Positions 11,200 to 21,818 are shown, numbered from the stretch's first letter. The stretch is 64,000 bases of DNA from Breoghania sp. (GCF_030066895.1 NZ_JASJAV010000001.1:434001-498000), one strand, 5' to 3'. Numbers and translations: made by a program. Notes: generated from the letters alone by a model not told the origin.

Positions 11200-11235
11200 A
11201 AAACAAAAAGGGCCGCCCCACGGGACCGACCCTTT
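11200..11235 (-). terminator. Rho-independent terminator of clpA
   Basis: On the minus strand AAAGGGTCG pairs with CGGCCCTTT (one G-T pair), followed by TTTTTGTTTT. It lies 23 bases after the clpA stop. Confidence 0.8.
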
Positions 11236-11257
11236 CTCTGTTTCGTATGGCGCAGGC

Positions 11258-13678
11258 TCAATCGGCTAGCGGCACCTTCGGCACCAGCGAACGCTTTGCG
11301 TCCTCACCGCCGCCGTCGCCCTTGGGCGCTGATTTCGCCTTGGAAGTGCTCTTGCGCTTTTTCGCGGCCGTCGGCTTTTTCGGCCGAACCAGCGTGTCCT
11401 CGATGGCCTCAAGCTTCAGACCCGGCTTGCCGTCCTTCGGCGTTTCCACCGAGACCTTGACGGTGCCGCCCTTCTGCAGCTTGCCGAACAACACCTCATC
11501 CGCAAGCGGCTGCTTGATGTTGTCCTGAATGACCCGCGACAACGGGCGCGCGCCCATCTGCGGATCGTAGCCCTTGTCGGCCAGCCATTTGACCGCCTCG
11601 TCCGTCAGCTCGAACGTCACGCCACGGTCGGCGAGCTGGGCTTCGAGCTGCATGACGAACTTGTTGACGATCTGGTAGACCACATCCATCGGCAGGTTGC
11701 CGAAGGCGATGATCGCATCGAGACGGTTGCGGAATTCCGGCGTGAACAGCCGGTTGATCGCCTCCGTATCGTCGCCCTCGCGCTTGGTACGCCCGAACCC
11801 GATTGCCTCCTTGGCCATGTCGGCCGCGCCCGCATTCGTGGTCATGATCAGGATCACATTGCGGAAACCGACGGTCTTGCCGTTGTGATCGGTCAGCTTG
11901 CCGTGATCCATCACCTGCAACAGGATGTTGAACAGGTCCGGATGGGCCTTCTCGATCTCATCGAGCAGCAGCACGCAGTGCGGATGCTGGTCGACGCCAT
12001 CGGTCAACATACCGCCCTGATCAAAGCCGACATACCCCGGAGGCGCACCGATCAACCGCGAGACGGTGTGGCGTTCCATGTACTCCGACATATCGAACCG
12101 GATCAGCTCCACGCCAAGCGACGAGGCGAGCTGACGGGCAACTTCCGTCTTGCCCACACCGGTCGGACCGGAGAAGAGATACGACCCGATCGGCTTTTCC
12201 GGCTCGCGCAAGCCCGCACGCGCCAGCTTGATGGCCGACGACAGCGCATCGATCGCAGCATCCTGGCCGTAGACCACGCGCTTCAGCGAGGCCGACAGTC
12301 CCAACAGCATCTCCGCATCGTCGCGCGACACGGACTTCGGCGGGATCCGCGCCATGGTGGCGATGGTGGATTCGATCTCCTTCACACCAATTGTCTTGCG
12401 ACGGCGGCTCTCCGGAAGCAGCCTCTGCGAGGCGCCGGTTTCGTCGATCACGTCGATCGCCTTGTCCGGCAGCTTGCGGTCGGAGATGTAGCGCGCCGAC
12501 AGTTCCACCGCCGACTTGATCGCATCGTTGGTGTAGCGAACCTTGTGATAAGTCTCGAAATAGGGCTTCAGCCCCTTGAGGATGGCGATCGCATCGGTGA
12601 GCGACGGTTCGTTCACGTCGATCTTCTGGAAGCGGCGGACGAGTGCCCGATCCTTCTCAAAGAACTGGCGATATTCCTTGTAGGTGGTCGAGCCGATGCA
12701 GTGGATCGCGCCCGACGCCAGGGCCGGCTTGAGCAGGTTGGAGGCATCCATCGCCCCACCCGACGTCGCCCCGGCGCCGATCACCGTATGGATCTCGTCG
12801 ATAAACATGATCGCGCCCGGATAATCTTCGATCTCCTTGACGACCTGCTTCAGACGTTCCTCGAAATCGCCGCGATAACGGGTTCCCGCCAGAAGCGCGC
12901 CCATGTCGAGCGAGAAGATGGTTGAATCACGCAGGACCTCCGGCACGTCCGCACTCACGATGCGCCGGGCGAGACCTTCCGCGATGGCAGTCTTGCCCAC
13001 ACCGGGATCACCGACGAACAGCGGATTGTTCTTCTGGCGGCGACACAGCACCTGAATGGTGCGCTGGATTTCCTTGTCGCGACCGATCAACGGATCGATC
13101 TTGCCCTCACGGGCCTTCTCGTTGAGGTTGACGCAATACGCCTCCAGCGCATCCGTCTTCTTCTTAGTCGGCTCCTGATCCTCCACGGTCGCAGCATCCT
13201 CGTCGACCCCACGCACCGTGCGCTGTTCGGAGGAACCCGAACGCTTGGCGATGCCGTGCGAGATGTAGTTCACCGCGTCGTAGCGCGTCATGTCCTGCTC
13301 CTGCAGGAAATAGGCGGCATGGCTCTCGCGCTCGGCGAAGATCGCCACGAGCACGTTGGCTCCCGTCACCTCTTCGCGCCCCGACGACTGCACGTGAATG
13401 ACCGCGCGCTGTATGACGCGCTGGAATCCGGCTGTTGGTTTGGAGTCGTCGTCCGTGTCGTGGACGAGGTTGTCGAGTTCGGTGTCGATATATTCGATCA
13501 GGTTGCGCCGCAGGAGATCGAGATCGACATTGCACGCCCGCATGACTGCGGCCGCGTCCTGATCGTCGATCAGCGCCAACAGAAGGTGTTCCAGCGTCGC
13601 GTATTCCTGGTTGCGTTCATTTGCATGGGCGAGAGCCTGATGCAGGGCTTTTTCCAGGCTGCGGGAGAATGACGGCAC
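11258..13678 (-). CDS. clpA: ATP-dependent Clp protease ATP-binding subunit ClpA
   Basis: Unfoldase of the ClpAP protease, about 806 residues. Order of parts: N-domain with two Clp repeats ([12 protein letters not shown]), first AAA+ module (Walker [13 protein letters not shown], Walker B IMFIDEIH), second module ([24 protein letters not shown]), and the ClpP-docking loop EAIGFGRTK. The tail is Lys/Ala-rich. The GTG at 13678 is preferred because AAGGGGA lies six bases upstream and the product begins VPSFSRSLE; the frame runs on to 13738 without support. clpS lies just upstream in the same direction. The whole 2.4 kb is open. Confidence 0.95.
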   Translation of the reverse strand: MPSFSRSLEKALHQALAHANERNQEYATLEHLLLALIDDQDAAAVMRACNVDLDLLRRNLIEYIDTELDNLVHDTDDDSKPTAGFQRVIQRAVIHVQSSGREEVTGANVLVAIFAERESHAAYFLQEQDMTRYDAVNYISHGIAKRSGSSEQRTVRGVDEDAATVEDQEPTKKKTDALEAYCVNLNEKAREGKIDPLIGRDKEIQRTIQVLCRRQKNNPLFVGDPGVGKTAIAEGLARRIVSADVPEVLRDSTIFSLDMGALLAGTRYRGDFEERLKQVVKEIEDYPGAIMFIDEIHTVIGAGATSGGAMDASNLLKPALASGAIHCIGSTTYKEYRQFFEKDRALVRRFQKIDVNEPSLTDAIAILKGLKPYFETYHKVRYTNDAIKSAVELSARYISDRKLPDKAIDVIDETGASQRLLPESRRRKTIGVKEIESTIATMARIPPKSVSRDDAEMLLGLSASLKRVVYGQDAAIDALSSAIKLARAGLREPEKPIGSYLFSGPTGVGKTEVARQLASSLGVELIRFDMSEYMERHTVSRLIGAPPGYVGFDQGGMLTDGVDQHPHCVLLLDEIEKAHPDLFNILLQVMDHGKLTDHNGKTVGFRNVILIMTTNAGAADMAKEAIGFGRTKREGDDTEAINRLFTPEFRNRLDAIIAFGNLPMDVVYQIVNKFVMQLEAQLADRGVTFELTDEAVKWLADKGYDPQMGARPLSRVIQDNIKQPLADEVLFGKLQKGGTVKVSVETPKDGKPGLKLEAIEDTLVRPKKPTAAKKRKSTSKAKSAPKGDGGGEDAKRSLVPKVPLAD

Positions 13679-13688
13679 GTGGGTCCCC

Positions 13689-14018
13689 TTATTTCTTCTC
13701 CATGACGCACTGCAGCGGATGCTGATGTTTGCGCGCAAAATCCATGACTTGAGTCACTTTGGTCTCTGCGACCTCGTAGGTGAAGACACCGCACTCCCCG
13801 ACACCGTGATGGTGCACGTGAAGCATGATACGGGTGGCGTCCTCCTGGTTTTTCTGAAAGAAGCGCTCCAGCACATGAACGACGAACCCTATCGGCGTGT
13901 AATCGTCGTTCAGGAGCAGCACGCGATACATGTTCGGCCGTTTCGTTTTCGACCGCGCCTTCGTAACTATGACGGTTCCCGTATCACCGTCATTTTCGTG
14001 ACTATTGTCTCTACTCAT
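13689..14018 (-). CDS. clpS: ATP-dependent Clp protease adaptor ClpS
   Basis: A 109-residue N-end-rule adaptor that delivers substrates to ClpA. It shows the core [29 protein letters not shown], the histidine-rich [10 protein letters not shown] and C-terminal HPLQCVME. The start is ATG 14018 (MSRDNSHEN) rather than upstream starts in the same frame, whose extension lacks family resemblance. It is ten bases upstream of clpA, so the two are cotranscribed. Confidence 0.93.
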   Translation of the reverse strand: MSRDNSHENDGDTGTVIVTKARSKTKRPNMYRVLLLNDDYTPIGFVVHVLERFFQKNQEDATRIMLHVHHHGVGECGVFTYEVAETKVTQVMDFARKHQHPLQCVMEKK

Positions 14019-14470
14019 CCCCGTCCGGTCTGTCTTGCCGCCGACCCCGATCAGTCCTACCGTTGATCCCAACCTCGGGGGCCCCGAAGCAACCCCGTGA
14101 CCATTCTCGATCCTCGAGAGCGGCGCCCGGGAAACCGATCCTGAACTCCGCTTCGCCTCCCATCGGCACCGGATGTGCCATTGCATCGTCCGGTCCTGGG
14201 AATCTCGTTCGCCGATCGCCTCCGACAAGGCCCCTTCGAGCCTTCTTTCGGGACGTTCCTAGTCGCCGTATCCGGCATGGCCTTCCCGACAGACCATGTA
14301 GGTCACTTTATGCGAATTGTAAGCCGCTTGCCGATTGGCGCAATGGGGCTTGTCCGCATTCGCAGCGTCAAAGCCATTAAAATTCGCGCATTCAACCGTC
14401 TGGCCCCGCGAAAAATTGCGATGGAGGATCCCGGGTTGAACAACGTCGATCCGATATGAAATAGAGAGCA
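14019..14470. other. upstream region of clpS, no gene recognised
   Basis: About 450 bases between clpS and the phasin terminator. Short frames are present but none has recognisable motifs; it probably carries the clpSA promoter. Confidence 0.3.
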
Positions 14471-14502
14471 CAAAAACAAAGAGGCCCGGCGTGCCGGACC
14501 TC
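14471..14502 (-). terminator. Rho-independent terminator of the phasin gene
   Basis: Minus-strand hairpin GAGGTCCGGC / GCCGGGCCTC with a short loop, followed by TTTGTTTTTG. It lies about 40 bases after the phasin stop. Confidence 0.85.
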
Positions 14503-14540
14503 GAACATTCCAAAACCATCGCTGTGTCAGTGACGAATGC

Positions 14541-14876
14541 CTACTTGGAAGCGGCCTTGCCGATCATTCCCTCGAAAGGCTTGTAGGCTTCCTTGCCGAG
14601 ATCGAGATACATCTCGGAGAGCTTGTTGAACTCGCCGACCATGTTCTCGTAGGCGCTCTTCATATAATCCGACTGCACTTCGAAGGCTTTGTCCGGCGAT
14701 TTCGCGGCGACCATCTTCTCAAACGCAGCGGTCCAGTCCTCTACGGACTTCTTGGAGAAATCGGCATACTCGGTCGCAATCGCCTGAAGACCCTTGGAAA
14801 AAGCGCCAAAGCTCTTGGACGCCATATCCATGCTGTCCTTGTTGGCCTTCTGCAATTCATCAAACCCGTTAATCAT
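14541..14876 (-). CDS. phasin family protein
   Basis: A 111-residue amphipathic helical protein of the phasin 2 family (MINGFDELQKANKDSMD, TEYADFSKKSVEDWTAAFEK, SDYMKSAYENMVGEF). Phasins coat polyhydroxyalkanoate granules; in Hyphomicrobiales a phasin of this type is commonly found near clpS/clpA, as here. The start at ATG 14876 has GGTGGGG upstream. It has its own promoter and terminator, so it is a single-gene unit expected to be highly expressed. Confidence 0.88.
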   Translation of the reverse strand: MINGFDELQKANKDSMDMASKSFGAFSKGLQAIATEYADFSKKSVEDWTAAFEKMVAAKSPDKAFEVQSDYMKSAYENMVGEFNKLSEMYLDLGKEAYKPFEGMIGKAASK

Positions 14877-14952
14877 CTGGTTGAACCCCACCTTCGCTTT
14901 GCACGCAGATAGACACCCCCGGATAACGACCGGACACTGAAACAATAGCTCA

Positions 14953-15004
14953 GAAATAATGCACTGCACAAAAAATGTCAAGGTTTTAATATTGCATTGC
15001 AATA
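14953..15004 (-). promoter_or_regulatory. phasin promoter with palindromic TTGCA/TGCA elements
   Basis: On the minus strand a perfect -35 TTGACA (14976..14981) is followed at about 17 bases by an AT-rich -10 (TATTTC-like, near 14953..14958). A perfect palindrome TATTGCA-T-TGCAATA lies at 14990..15004 just upstream of the -35, and a shorter TGCA-C-TGCA lies at 14960..14968 between the two boxes. Such TGC-rich palindromes resemble binding sites described for the PHA regulator PhaR; that assignment is inference. Confidence 0.55.
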
Positions 15005-15288
15005 GTTTAATCGCTCGTCCCGAAGCGAGACGGATAAGCACAAGCTGTCTCCCCAACTTTACAGATTCGTAACCGCGTTTATTCATCCTGTCCTGACATC
15101 GCGGTGACGGTCGAACGGACCGACTGGATCGGTCTTCGCCAAGTAGCTGAAGGCACTAGGAAACAAAGCGGGCATTGCATTTCGCACGGCACGGGTAAAC
15201 AGGAACCATGGCGTCACGTACCCGAAAGCGTCAATGTGTTCAGGCTGGGAAGCAAGCAAACCCGGTCGGTAATGGGGTTGTCTTGATC

Positions 15289-16758
15289 ATGCATTCGCGT
15301 AACCGCCGCTCCGCTGCGCTGTCGACGCCGATCAAGGTCTGGGTGATGCTATGCATCGCCACCGCCGCCACGTTTGCCGTGGCTCCTCCGGCTTCGGCCA
15401 ATAGTAAATACGCAGGCATCGTGGTGGACGCAAAGACCGGCAAGATCCTCTATGCCAACCACGCTAACTCGCACCGCTACCCTGCCTCGCTAACCAAGAT
15501 CATGACGCTCTATATCCTGTTCGAGGAGCTGGAAGCGGGCCGCATGTCGCTCAGCACGCAGCTGAAGGCGTCCCGGCACTCGGCCGGAATGCCGCCTTCC
15601 AAGGTCGGCCTGCGTCCCGGACAGACGATCCGCGTACGCGATGCGATCGGCGCGCTGGTTACCAAGTCCGCCAACGATGTCGCCTCCACGGTCAGCGAAA
15701 ACATTGCCGGGTCCGAACCCGCATTCGCAAGGCGCATGACCCGTACGGCCCATCAGCTCGGCATGCGCAACACCCAGTTCCGCAATGCGTCCGGCCTGCC
15801 GAACAGCCACCAATACACGACCGCCGCTGACACGGCCCGCCTCGGGCGCGCCATCCAGGAGCGGTTCCCCAAGTATTACAAACACTTCTCCACGCGGGTC
15901 TTCACCTACAAGGGCCGCCGCTATGGCAACCACAACCACCTGCTCGGCCACGTGGAGGGTGTCGACGGCATCAAGACCGGTTACATCCGCGCTTCGGGCT
16001 TCAATCTGGTGACCTCCGTTCGCAAGGACGGCCGCCACATCGTTGCCGTCGTGTTCGGCGGACGCACCGGCCGCTCCCGCGACGCCCAGATGTGCAAGCT
16101 GATCGCAACCTATCTGCCCAAGGCCAGCCGTGCCACCAAACGGGATTTCATCATCGTCGCTCGTCGTGCACCATTGCCCTCCGCCAAGCCTGACGACACT
16201 TCGTCCGCACCGGACGAGCCGATTGTCGTCGCCGACATTCCCTTGCCGCCGGTCGCAGTGACCGAGCCCGATACGCCTGAAAATGCCGATGATCTCGTTC
16301 CCCCGGTTCTGGCCGAGGGCGACGCGGATTCCGAATCCACGATCGAGACCGCCAGCATCGTGCCGGCGCCCAAGGCCATCAACGTCGCCATCGCACGGGC
16401 CCATGCTCTGGCTGAAACGGCGGAGCTGAAAGACCTCTCCGCCGCAAAGGCACAGCCCAAGGCCAAGACGATCACGGTTGCCTCCACGCCGACTGATCCA
16501 ACCCCCGTCCGCCCCGCCGGCTGGCACGTACAGATCGCCGCCACCCCGTCGGAAGCCGGCGCGCTCGAAATGCTCAAGAAGGCGGAAGACAAGGCGGGCA
16601 AGGTCCTCAAGGGCCGCACGCCCTTCACCCAGACCATTCAGAGCAATGGCCAGACGCTCTATCGCGCCCGCTTCGCGGGCTTTCCCAACCAGGATGCAGC
16701 CGTTGCAACATGCCGGTCTCTCAAGCGCGTAAAGGTCGGTTGCTACGCCACACAGTGA
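15289..16758 (+). CDS. D-alanyl-D-alanine carboxypeptidase with C-terminal SPOR domain
   Basis: Serine-type penicillin-binding protein of the S11 family, 489 residues. After a signal peptide (residues about 12-36, ending PPASA) it has the three active-site motifs SLTK, SAN and KTG (in GIKTGYIR), a Pro/Ala/Asp-rich linker, and a last 75 residues with a SPOR fold (WHVQIAATPSEAGALEML ... YRARFAGFP) that binds denuded septal peptidoglycan. It trims peptidoglycan pentapeptides in the periplasm, probably at the division site. ATG 15289 gives the signal peptide directly; the frame runs further upstream. Intact. Confidence 0.93.
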   Translation: MHSRNRRSAALSTPIKVWVMLCIATAATFAVAPPASANSKYAGIVVDAKTGKILYANHANSHRYPASLTKIMTLYILFEELEAGRMSLSTQLKASRHSAGMPPSKVGLRPGQTIRVRDAIGALVTKSANDVASTVSENIAGSEPAFARRMTRTAHQLGMRNTQFRNASGLPNSHQYTTAADTARLGRAIQERFPKYYKHFSTRVFTYKGRRYGNHNHLLGHVEGVDGIKTGYIRASGFNLVTSVRKDGRHIVAVVFGGRTGRSRDAQMCKLIATYLPKASRATKRDFIIVARRAPLPSAKPDDTSSAPDEPIVVADIPLPPVAVTEPDTPENADDLVPPVLAEGDADSESTIETASIVPAPKAINVAIARAHALAETAELKDLSAAKAQPKAKTITVASTPTDPTPVRPAGWHVQIAATPSEAGALEMLKKAEDKAGKVLKGRTPFTQTIQSNGQTLYRARFAGFPNQDAAVATCRSLKRVKVGCYATQ

Positions 16759-16841
16759 ATTCGAATTGTTGTCGCCTGCGGCCGGAGCGGCGTTCATCGC
16801 ACCGGTCGTTTCTTGGAAAGCCTTTGCTTTCCGACCTCCAG

Positions 16842-17572
16842 CTAGTTTTGCGTATGGAAGGATCCATGATTTCTGAGAAGTCTGTCCTTGGCCTCGTTGA
16901 TCTTGGCCGCAAGGAAAGTCGAGCCCCCCTGGTCGGGGTGCAATCTAAGCAGAAGACGTCAGTGGGCCGCTCGGATTTCCGCCTCCCCGGCGCCGGGCGA
17001 AAGCCCAAGCACCTGATAGGCCTCCTCCTCGCTCATGGCGCCAGAGCTCGTCGGGCCGTTCTGCCACGGTGCGCTATCCGCCTCGAAGTCTACACGCCAT
17101 CCGGGATGCCTGCGGTCGAGATAAGCTTCGAGTAAGGAACGGCTTTCGCCGTCCCCTGCCGTTTCGCGCCACAACTCGACCATCTCGTCGCGTGACAGCG
17201 CCTCGAGGCTTCGCCCGTCAAAGGCGCCCGCGATCACGCTCCCCTGCAGATCACCCGAATCTTGATCGAGCACCATTTCCAGCATCGCTGAACGCACCGT
17301 GGAGCGCTTGCCCGGCGAAGGCCGGGAGCGCGTACGCCCGAAACCGGGCGCGCTGCCCCATCCCAGGACAGACAAAGCCAGCGCGCCGACGGGAATGGCA
17401 ACAGCCAATCGTCAGGTAATGAGAAAGGCCGCGGCAATCCCCAGCAGCACGATCCCGCCCACCATCTTGATCCAGAAAGCGAGCTGCGCCGGATCGGCCG
17501 AAATGAATGAATTGGCGAATAACAGCAGCTACACTACAGCAGGATGACAACGCCGATCACAAAAAATGCCAT
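16842..17572 (-). pseudogene. membrane-anchored DnaJ-domain protein, frameshift and two in-frame TGA codons
   Basis: The restored protein has two or three N-terminal membrane helices (MAFFVIGVVILL; FWIKMVGGIVLLGIAAAFLI; LAVAIPVGALALSVLG), a middle region (LEMVLDQDSGDLQGSVIAG) and a short C-terminal J-domain with the HPD motif (LHPDQGG). Interruptions: a one-base change near 17535, a TGA at 17412..17414, and a TGA at 16959..16961 just before RLLLRLHPD, where related proteins have Arg. It is four bases downstream of the VWA gene. The J-domain implies recruitment of an Hsp70; the client is unknown. Confidence 0.7.
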
Positions 17573-17577
17573 GCCCG

Positions 17578-18294
17578 CTAGCTCCGCATCTGTTCGATAA
17601 GCAGCTGGGCTCCGGCATTGCCCCGACTGTTCAGATCCTCCAAAGCGGCACGACCGCCCGCCGCATACGTCGCGACCGCGGCGAGCAAGTCCCGCAACTC
17701 CTTCGCCGAAGCCAACGAAAAGCGGCAGAACGCCCCGCCCGTCAGCCGCGCGATTTCCAGGATCCGACCCTTCCTGAAAGACGAAAGCTGGCACGCCGAG
17801 CAATCCCAGCTCCTCGGCGAGCGCGCACAGATCGTCGGCTTTCTCCTCCATGCAGTCGCCCACATAGACCAGCGCCTGAACCTTGCGCGTCTTCGTCTCG
17901 TTGATTGCGTGGCGCAGCACCTTCCGGATCTGGGTATGTCCGCCCCGGCAGTCGATCCGGCTCATCAACGATCCGAGTTTCGTCGCATCTCCCGCCCATT
18001 TGCTTGCCCGGCATTCGCCAAGCCCGCAAAATAGACGAGCCACACATCCAGTCCGCCGATGGAGGGGGTCACGTCAAACATGTCGCCCTGAATGGCGCAG
18101 GCACTGTCCCAGGTCGGTTGACGGCTCATCGTGGCATCGAGCGCAAAGACAAGACGCCCCCGCCCTGTCGTCTGAGGCGGATCTCGCGCGTGCGTCTGTT
18201 CCAAGAAGGCGTCGATCTTGGAATAAGAAAATCGAGGCTTTTCCTGAGGCAGCGGCCCGGCCTCTCGTCGTGCCGGGATCTTCTTCTCGCCCAT
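17578..18294 (-). pseudogene. VWA-domain protein, two frameshifts
   Basis: About 238 residues when joined. The N-terminal part (MGEKKIPARREAGPLPQ, KIDAFLEQ) leads into a von Willebrand factor A fold: RLVFALDATMSRQPTWD carries the MIDAS DxTxS-like motif, followed by YVGDCMEEKADDL and a C-terminal helix ending AQLLIEQMRS. Frames change near 18015 and near 17765. It is divergent from panC and just ahead of the membrane DnaJ gene, a pairing seen in other Hyphomicrobiales; function unknown. Confidence 0.75.
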
Positions 18295-18488
18295 CCTCTC
18301 CTCCACGTGACTGTTTTCTCCGACATAATTTGGAGCCTCGCTTGCCCGCTCGCAAGCGATCGCCCCCGCATCGCGTTCAGGAAATGCGGTGCGCCCGCCC
18401 CGATCAACACGGGTGCAATTGCCGGTACGCTCTGCTAAACCCCTCCGCAACAGAGCTTTTCCCATAACAACGATCCGGAGACAGCACC

Positions 18489-19350
18489 GTGACGGCCCCC
18501 GGCGACCCCACGTCTCATTCGCACCACCAAAGAGCTTCAGGCCTGGTCCGACGACTGCCGCAAACAGAGCCACAGCATAGCCATGGTTCCAACCATGGGC
18601 ACGCTCCACGCCGGTCATCTTTCGCTGGTCGAGGCCGCTGCAGCCAAGGCCGACGCAGTGGTCGTCTCCACTTTCGTCAATCCGACTCAGTTCGGTCCGA
18701 GCGAGGATTTCGACGCTTACCCGCGAACGGAAGCCGAGGATGTGAAGAAGCTCACCGGGCGCGGCGTGGACGTAGTCTTCGCTCCCAACGCCGCGGAGAT
18801 GTATCCGCAAGGGTTCGCGACCTCGGTGACCGTCGGCGGCCCGGCCGCCGGACTGGAAACCGATTTCCGCCCTCACTTTTTCGCCGGTGTCGCCACCGTG
18901 GTGACGAAGCTGCTGCTCGCCGCCCGCCCTCATTTCGCGTTCTTCGGTGAGAAGGACTATCAGCAGCTTCTCGTGGTCAAACGCCTGACCGCGGATCTCA
19001 ATATCGGCACCGAGATCATCGGCCGCCCGACGGTGCGCGAAGCCGACGATCTCGGCCTATCCTCACGCAACGCCTATCTGGACGGCGCCGCCCGGCGCAG
19101 TGCAAGCCGCCTGCCGGCGATCCTGAGGTATGTGGTCGTGGCTCTGGAAGCGGGCGCTCCGGTCGAGACGGCCCTTGCCGACGGCCATACGGCACTGGAG
19201 CGTGAAGGGTTCGAAGTCGACTATCTCGCCTTGTGCGATGCCGCGACACTGGCAGCACCGAAGTTCGGCGCTGCCCGCCGCCTGCTCGTCGCCGCACGCA
19301 TCGGCTCAACGCGACTCATCGACAACATGGCGGTTGCCGCCGAGGCGTAG
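18489..19350 (+). pseudogene. panC: pantothenate synthetase, one-base insertion near the start
   Basis: Condenses pantoate with beta-alanine using ATP. Signature regions are MVPTMGTLHAGHLSLVE, STFVNPTQFGPSEDFDAYPR, FFGEKDYQQLLVVKR and DDLGLSSRNAYL. A GTG at 18489 begins TAPATPRLIRTTKELQAW only if one G is removed from the run near 18500; otherwise the frame is lost after five residues. An internal ATG at 18583 could in principle start a protein, but it would lack about 30 N-terminal residues ahead of the ATP-binding HxGH region. No panB is adjacent. Confidence 0.88.
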
Positions 19351-19382
19351 GTGCGGGAGCGCGGATCGCACTCTCCTTCCCT

Positions 19383-19817
19383 TCACAGCAAACCGAGTTC
19401 GGCCAGCTCACGCCGCATGTCCGCAGGCATGTCGGGCGCGTCCGCGACCACATGGGCATCCCTCGGAGCATCTTCCGGCTTGAGATACCGCCAGCCCTGA
19501 AAGGGCCGTCGCGGCTGGGTTTCGGTGCGGATCAGGCGCGGATCCATAACGAGTTCGCAGCGCTTGATCCCCGCGCCGTCGGTGAACGGCCGGATATCGA
19601 TCAGCCGTGAGCGCACCTGTATCTGTCCCTTGATCACCCAGTAGAGCGAGCCCCCGTCGAGGATCTCGTCGCGCTTGGTCGGCACCATGCGGGTCACGTG
19701 CGTCCGCTCGAATTCGCGGCCCGCAACCCGGGCCTCGTCGCGCGTGAAATCGATCCAGGCCTGGAGGTCCTCAACGGACTCAATGCCGACACAGAGCTTG
19801 ACGAGATGAAGGACCAT
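19383..19817 (-). CDS. DUF1489 family protein
   Basis: A 144-residue protein matching DUF1489 (MVLHLVKLCVGIESVEDL, RMVPTKRDEILDGGSLYWVIKG, RPRRPFQGWRYLKPEDAP-like end). Function unknown; the family is largely restricted to Alphaproteobacteria. Intact, convergent with panC. Confidence 0.88.
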   Translation of the reverse strand: MVLHLVKLCVGIESVEDLQAWIDFTRDEARVAGREFERTHVTRMVPTKRDEILDGGSLYWVIKGQIQVRSRLIDIRPFTDGAGIKRCELVMDPRLIRTETQPRRPFQGWRYLKPEDAPRDAHVVADAPDMPADMRRELAELGLL

Positions 19818-19883
19818 GGGAGGTAATTTATCAGGAGCGAGGCCCAGCGCAAAGCCGAAGCCTCCTTTTGCACAGGGCCGAGA

Positions 19884-21818
19884 TCAACCCGTTGCCTCCA
19901 GCTCCATCTCTTCCAAGACCACGATCACGGCCCCTTCCTCGACCTGGTCGCCCTCTCCGGCTGCGACACGCTCCACCCGGCCGTCGCGAGGGGCATTCAC
20001 CGCATGCTCCATCTTCATCGCCTCCACGATGAAGAGTCGGTCGCCGCGAGAAACCTCGCTGCCTTCCTCCACAAAGACGGCAATCACCTTGCCGTGCATC
20101 GGCGCCTTGACGGCGGCATGACCGCTATCGTCCTTCGCCTCACGCAAGAGACTGTCGGCAAGCGCAACCTTTACCGCACGACCGCCTTCGAGCGCCACGA
20201 CGCCATCGGCGATGCGAACAACCTCTGCGTTTTCCACGGTCGGCACGACCGGCTTGCCATTGCGCCAGTCCATCCGCATTTCGCGTTCCACGCCATCGAC
20301 GACGACCCGCACGCCCACTTCGCGATCCCCGGAAAGTTGGAAGGCATCGCAGATCGACCATGGGTCAGACCAGCCGCTGGAGACTTCCGGCTCTTTTACC
20401 AAACCGTTCAGGATGGAAACGGCTGCCGCGATTGCAGCATCGGACACCTCGCCGCCGGTCAACGTCTCGATTTCGCGATCGATCAACCCGGTATCGAACC
20501 CGCCAGCCCGCACGGCCGGATGATCGACCAGCTTGCGCAGGAAAGCGAGATTGCAGCGCGGGCCCACAACCGCCGTTTGCGCGAGAGCTGCGGAAAGCCG
20601 CTCCATGGCCGCGTCTCGCGTCGCCCCGTGCACGATCACCTTGGCGATCATCGGGTCGTAGAAGGACGAGACCGCAGCCCCCTCCTCCACACCGGTATCG
20701 ATGCGGATGCCTTCGCCTTGTGGGAAACGCAGAAGATCGAGCGTACCGGTGGACGGCAGAAAGCCGTTATCCGGATCCTCGGCATAGAGGCGCACTTCAA
20801 CGGCATGACCATTCAAGGTCAGGTCCTGCTGCGCGCGCGGCAAGGTCTCGCCGGAGGCCGCCCGAAGCTGCCATTCGACGAGATCGGTTCCCGTCACCAG
20901 TTCGGTGACCGGATGCTCGACCTGAAGGCGCGTGTTCATTTCCATGAACCAGAAACCGTCCGCCTTCAGTCCGCCCGAGCCGTCCGCAATGAACTCCACC
21001 GTACCGACGCCGACATAGCCCACGGCAAGCGCGGCCGCGACGGCCGCATCGCCCATCGCTTTTCGCACCTCAGTGGTCATGCCCGGTGCGGGAGCTTCCT
21101 CGATCACCTTCTGGTGGCGTCGCTGCGCAGAGCAGTCGCGCTCGAAAAGATGCACCGCATTACCATGCCCGTCGGCGAAGACCTGGATCTCGACATGGCG
21201 CGGATTGGTGACGAACTTCTCGATCAGAACGCGGGGATCGCCGAAGGCGTTCTGAGCCTCGCGTTTGGCGTATTCCAGCGCGTCATCGAATTCGACCGCC
21301 TTGTCCACCCGGCGCATCCCCTTGCCGCCGCCGCCTGCCACAGCCTTGATCAGAACCGGATAACCGATCTCGTAGGCCTTCTGCTTGAGAAAGGCCGGAT
21401 CCTGCAGATCTCCGTGATAGCCGGGCACAACGGGAACCCCGGCCTTTTCCATCAGCGCTTTCGCGCCGTCCTTGAGCCCCATCGCACGAATGGCGGAGGC
21501 CGGCGGGCCGACGAAAATTACGCCTGCCTTCTCGCATGCCTCGGCGAAGGCGGCATTTTCGGACAAGAATCCGTAGCCGGGGTGAATGGCCTCCGCCCCG
21601 ATCTGTCTCGCCGCGGCAAGGATCTTCGCACTGTCGAGATACGATTCGGAGGCCGGGGCAGGTCCGATGGCGACCGCTTCATCCGCCAGCCGCACATGCA
21701 GCGCGTCGCGATCCGCCTCCGAATAGACGGCAATCGTGCGCACTCCCAGCGCGCGGGCGGTCTTGATGATCCGGCAGACGATTTCGCCACGGTTGGCGAT
21801 CAAAAGCGATGAAAACAT
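19884..21818 (-). CDS. mccA: methylcrotonoyl-CoA carboxylase biotin-containing subunit alpha
   Basis: A 644-residue acyl-CoA carboxylase alpha subunit: biotin carboxylase N-domain (MFSSLLIANRGEIVCRI), ATP-grasp with glycine loop AVAGGGGKGMR, HPVTELVTG, a linker, and the C-terminal biotinyl domain with VEAMKMEH, whose Lys is biotinylated. Assignment as the leucine-pathway enzyme rests on the mccB and ivd genes on the same strand further right and on the separate pccA/pccB pair. Start is ATG 21818; the frame extends 27 residues upstream without support. Intact. Confidence 0.85.
   Translation of the reverse strand: MFSSLLIANRGEIVCRIIKTARALGVRTIAVYSEADRDALHVRLADEAVAIGPAPASESYLDSAKILAAARQIGAEAIHPGYGFLSENAAFAEACEKAGVIFVGPPASAIRAMGLKDGAKALMEKAGVPVVPGYHGDLQDPAFLKQKAYEIGYPVLIKAVAGGGGKGMRRVDKAVEFDDALEYAKREAQNAFGDPRVLIEKFVTNPRHVEIQVFADGHGNAVHLFERDCSAQRRHQKVIEEAPAPGMTTEVRKAMGDAAVAAALAVGYVGVGTVEFIADGSGGLKADGFWFMEMNTRLQVEHPVTELVTGTDLVEWQLRAASGETLPRAQQDLTLNGHAVEVRLYAEDPDNGFLPSTGTLDLLRFPQGEGIRIDTGVEEGAAVSSFYDPMIAKVIVHGATRDAAMERLSAALAQTAVVGPRCNLAFLRKLVDHPAVRAGGFDTGLIDREIETLTGGEVSDAAIAAAVSILNGLVKEPEVSSGWSDPWSICDAFQLSGDREVGVRVVVDGVEREMRMDWRNGKPVVPTVENAEVVRIADGVVALEGGRAVKVALADSLLREAKDDSGHAAVKAPMHGKVIAVFVEEGSEVSRGDRLFIVEAMKMEHAVNAPRDGRVERVAAGEGDQVEEGAVIVVLEEMELEATG

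Noticed and set aside
20004-21812. 602-codon open frame on the plus strand opposite mccA
   Set aside because: It is the antisense shadow of a high-GC gene. The opposite strand encodes a complete carboxylase with all motifs.
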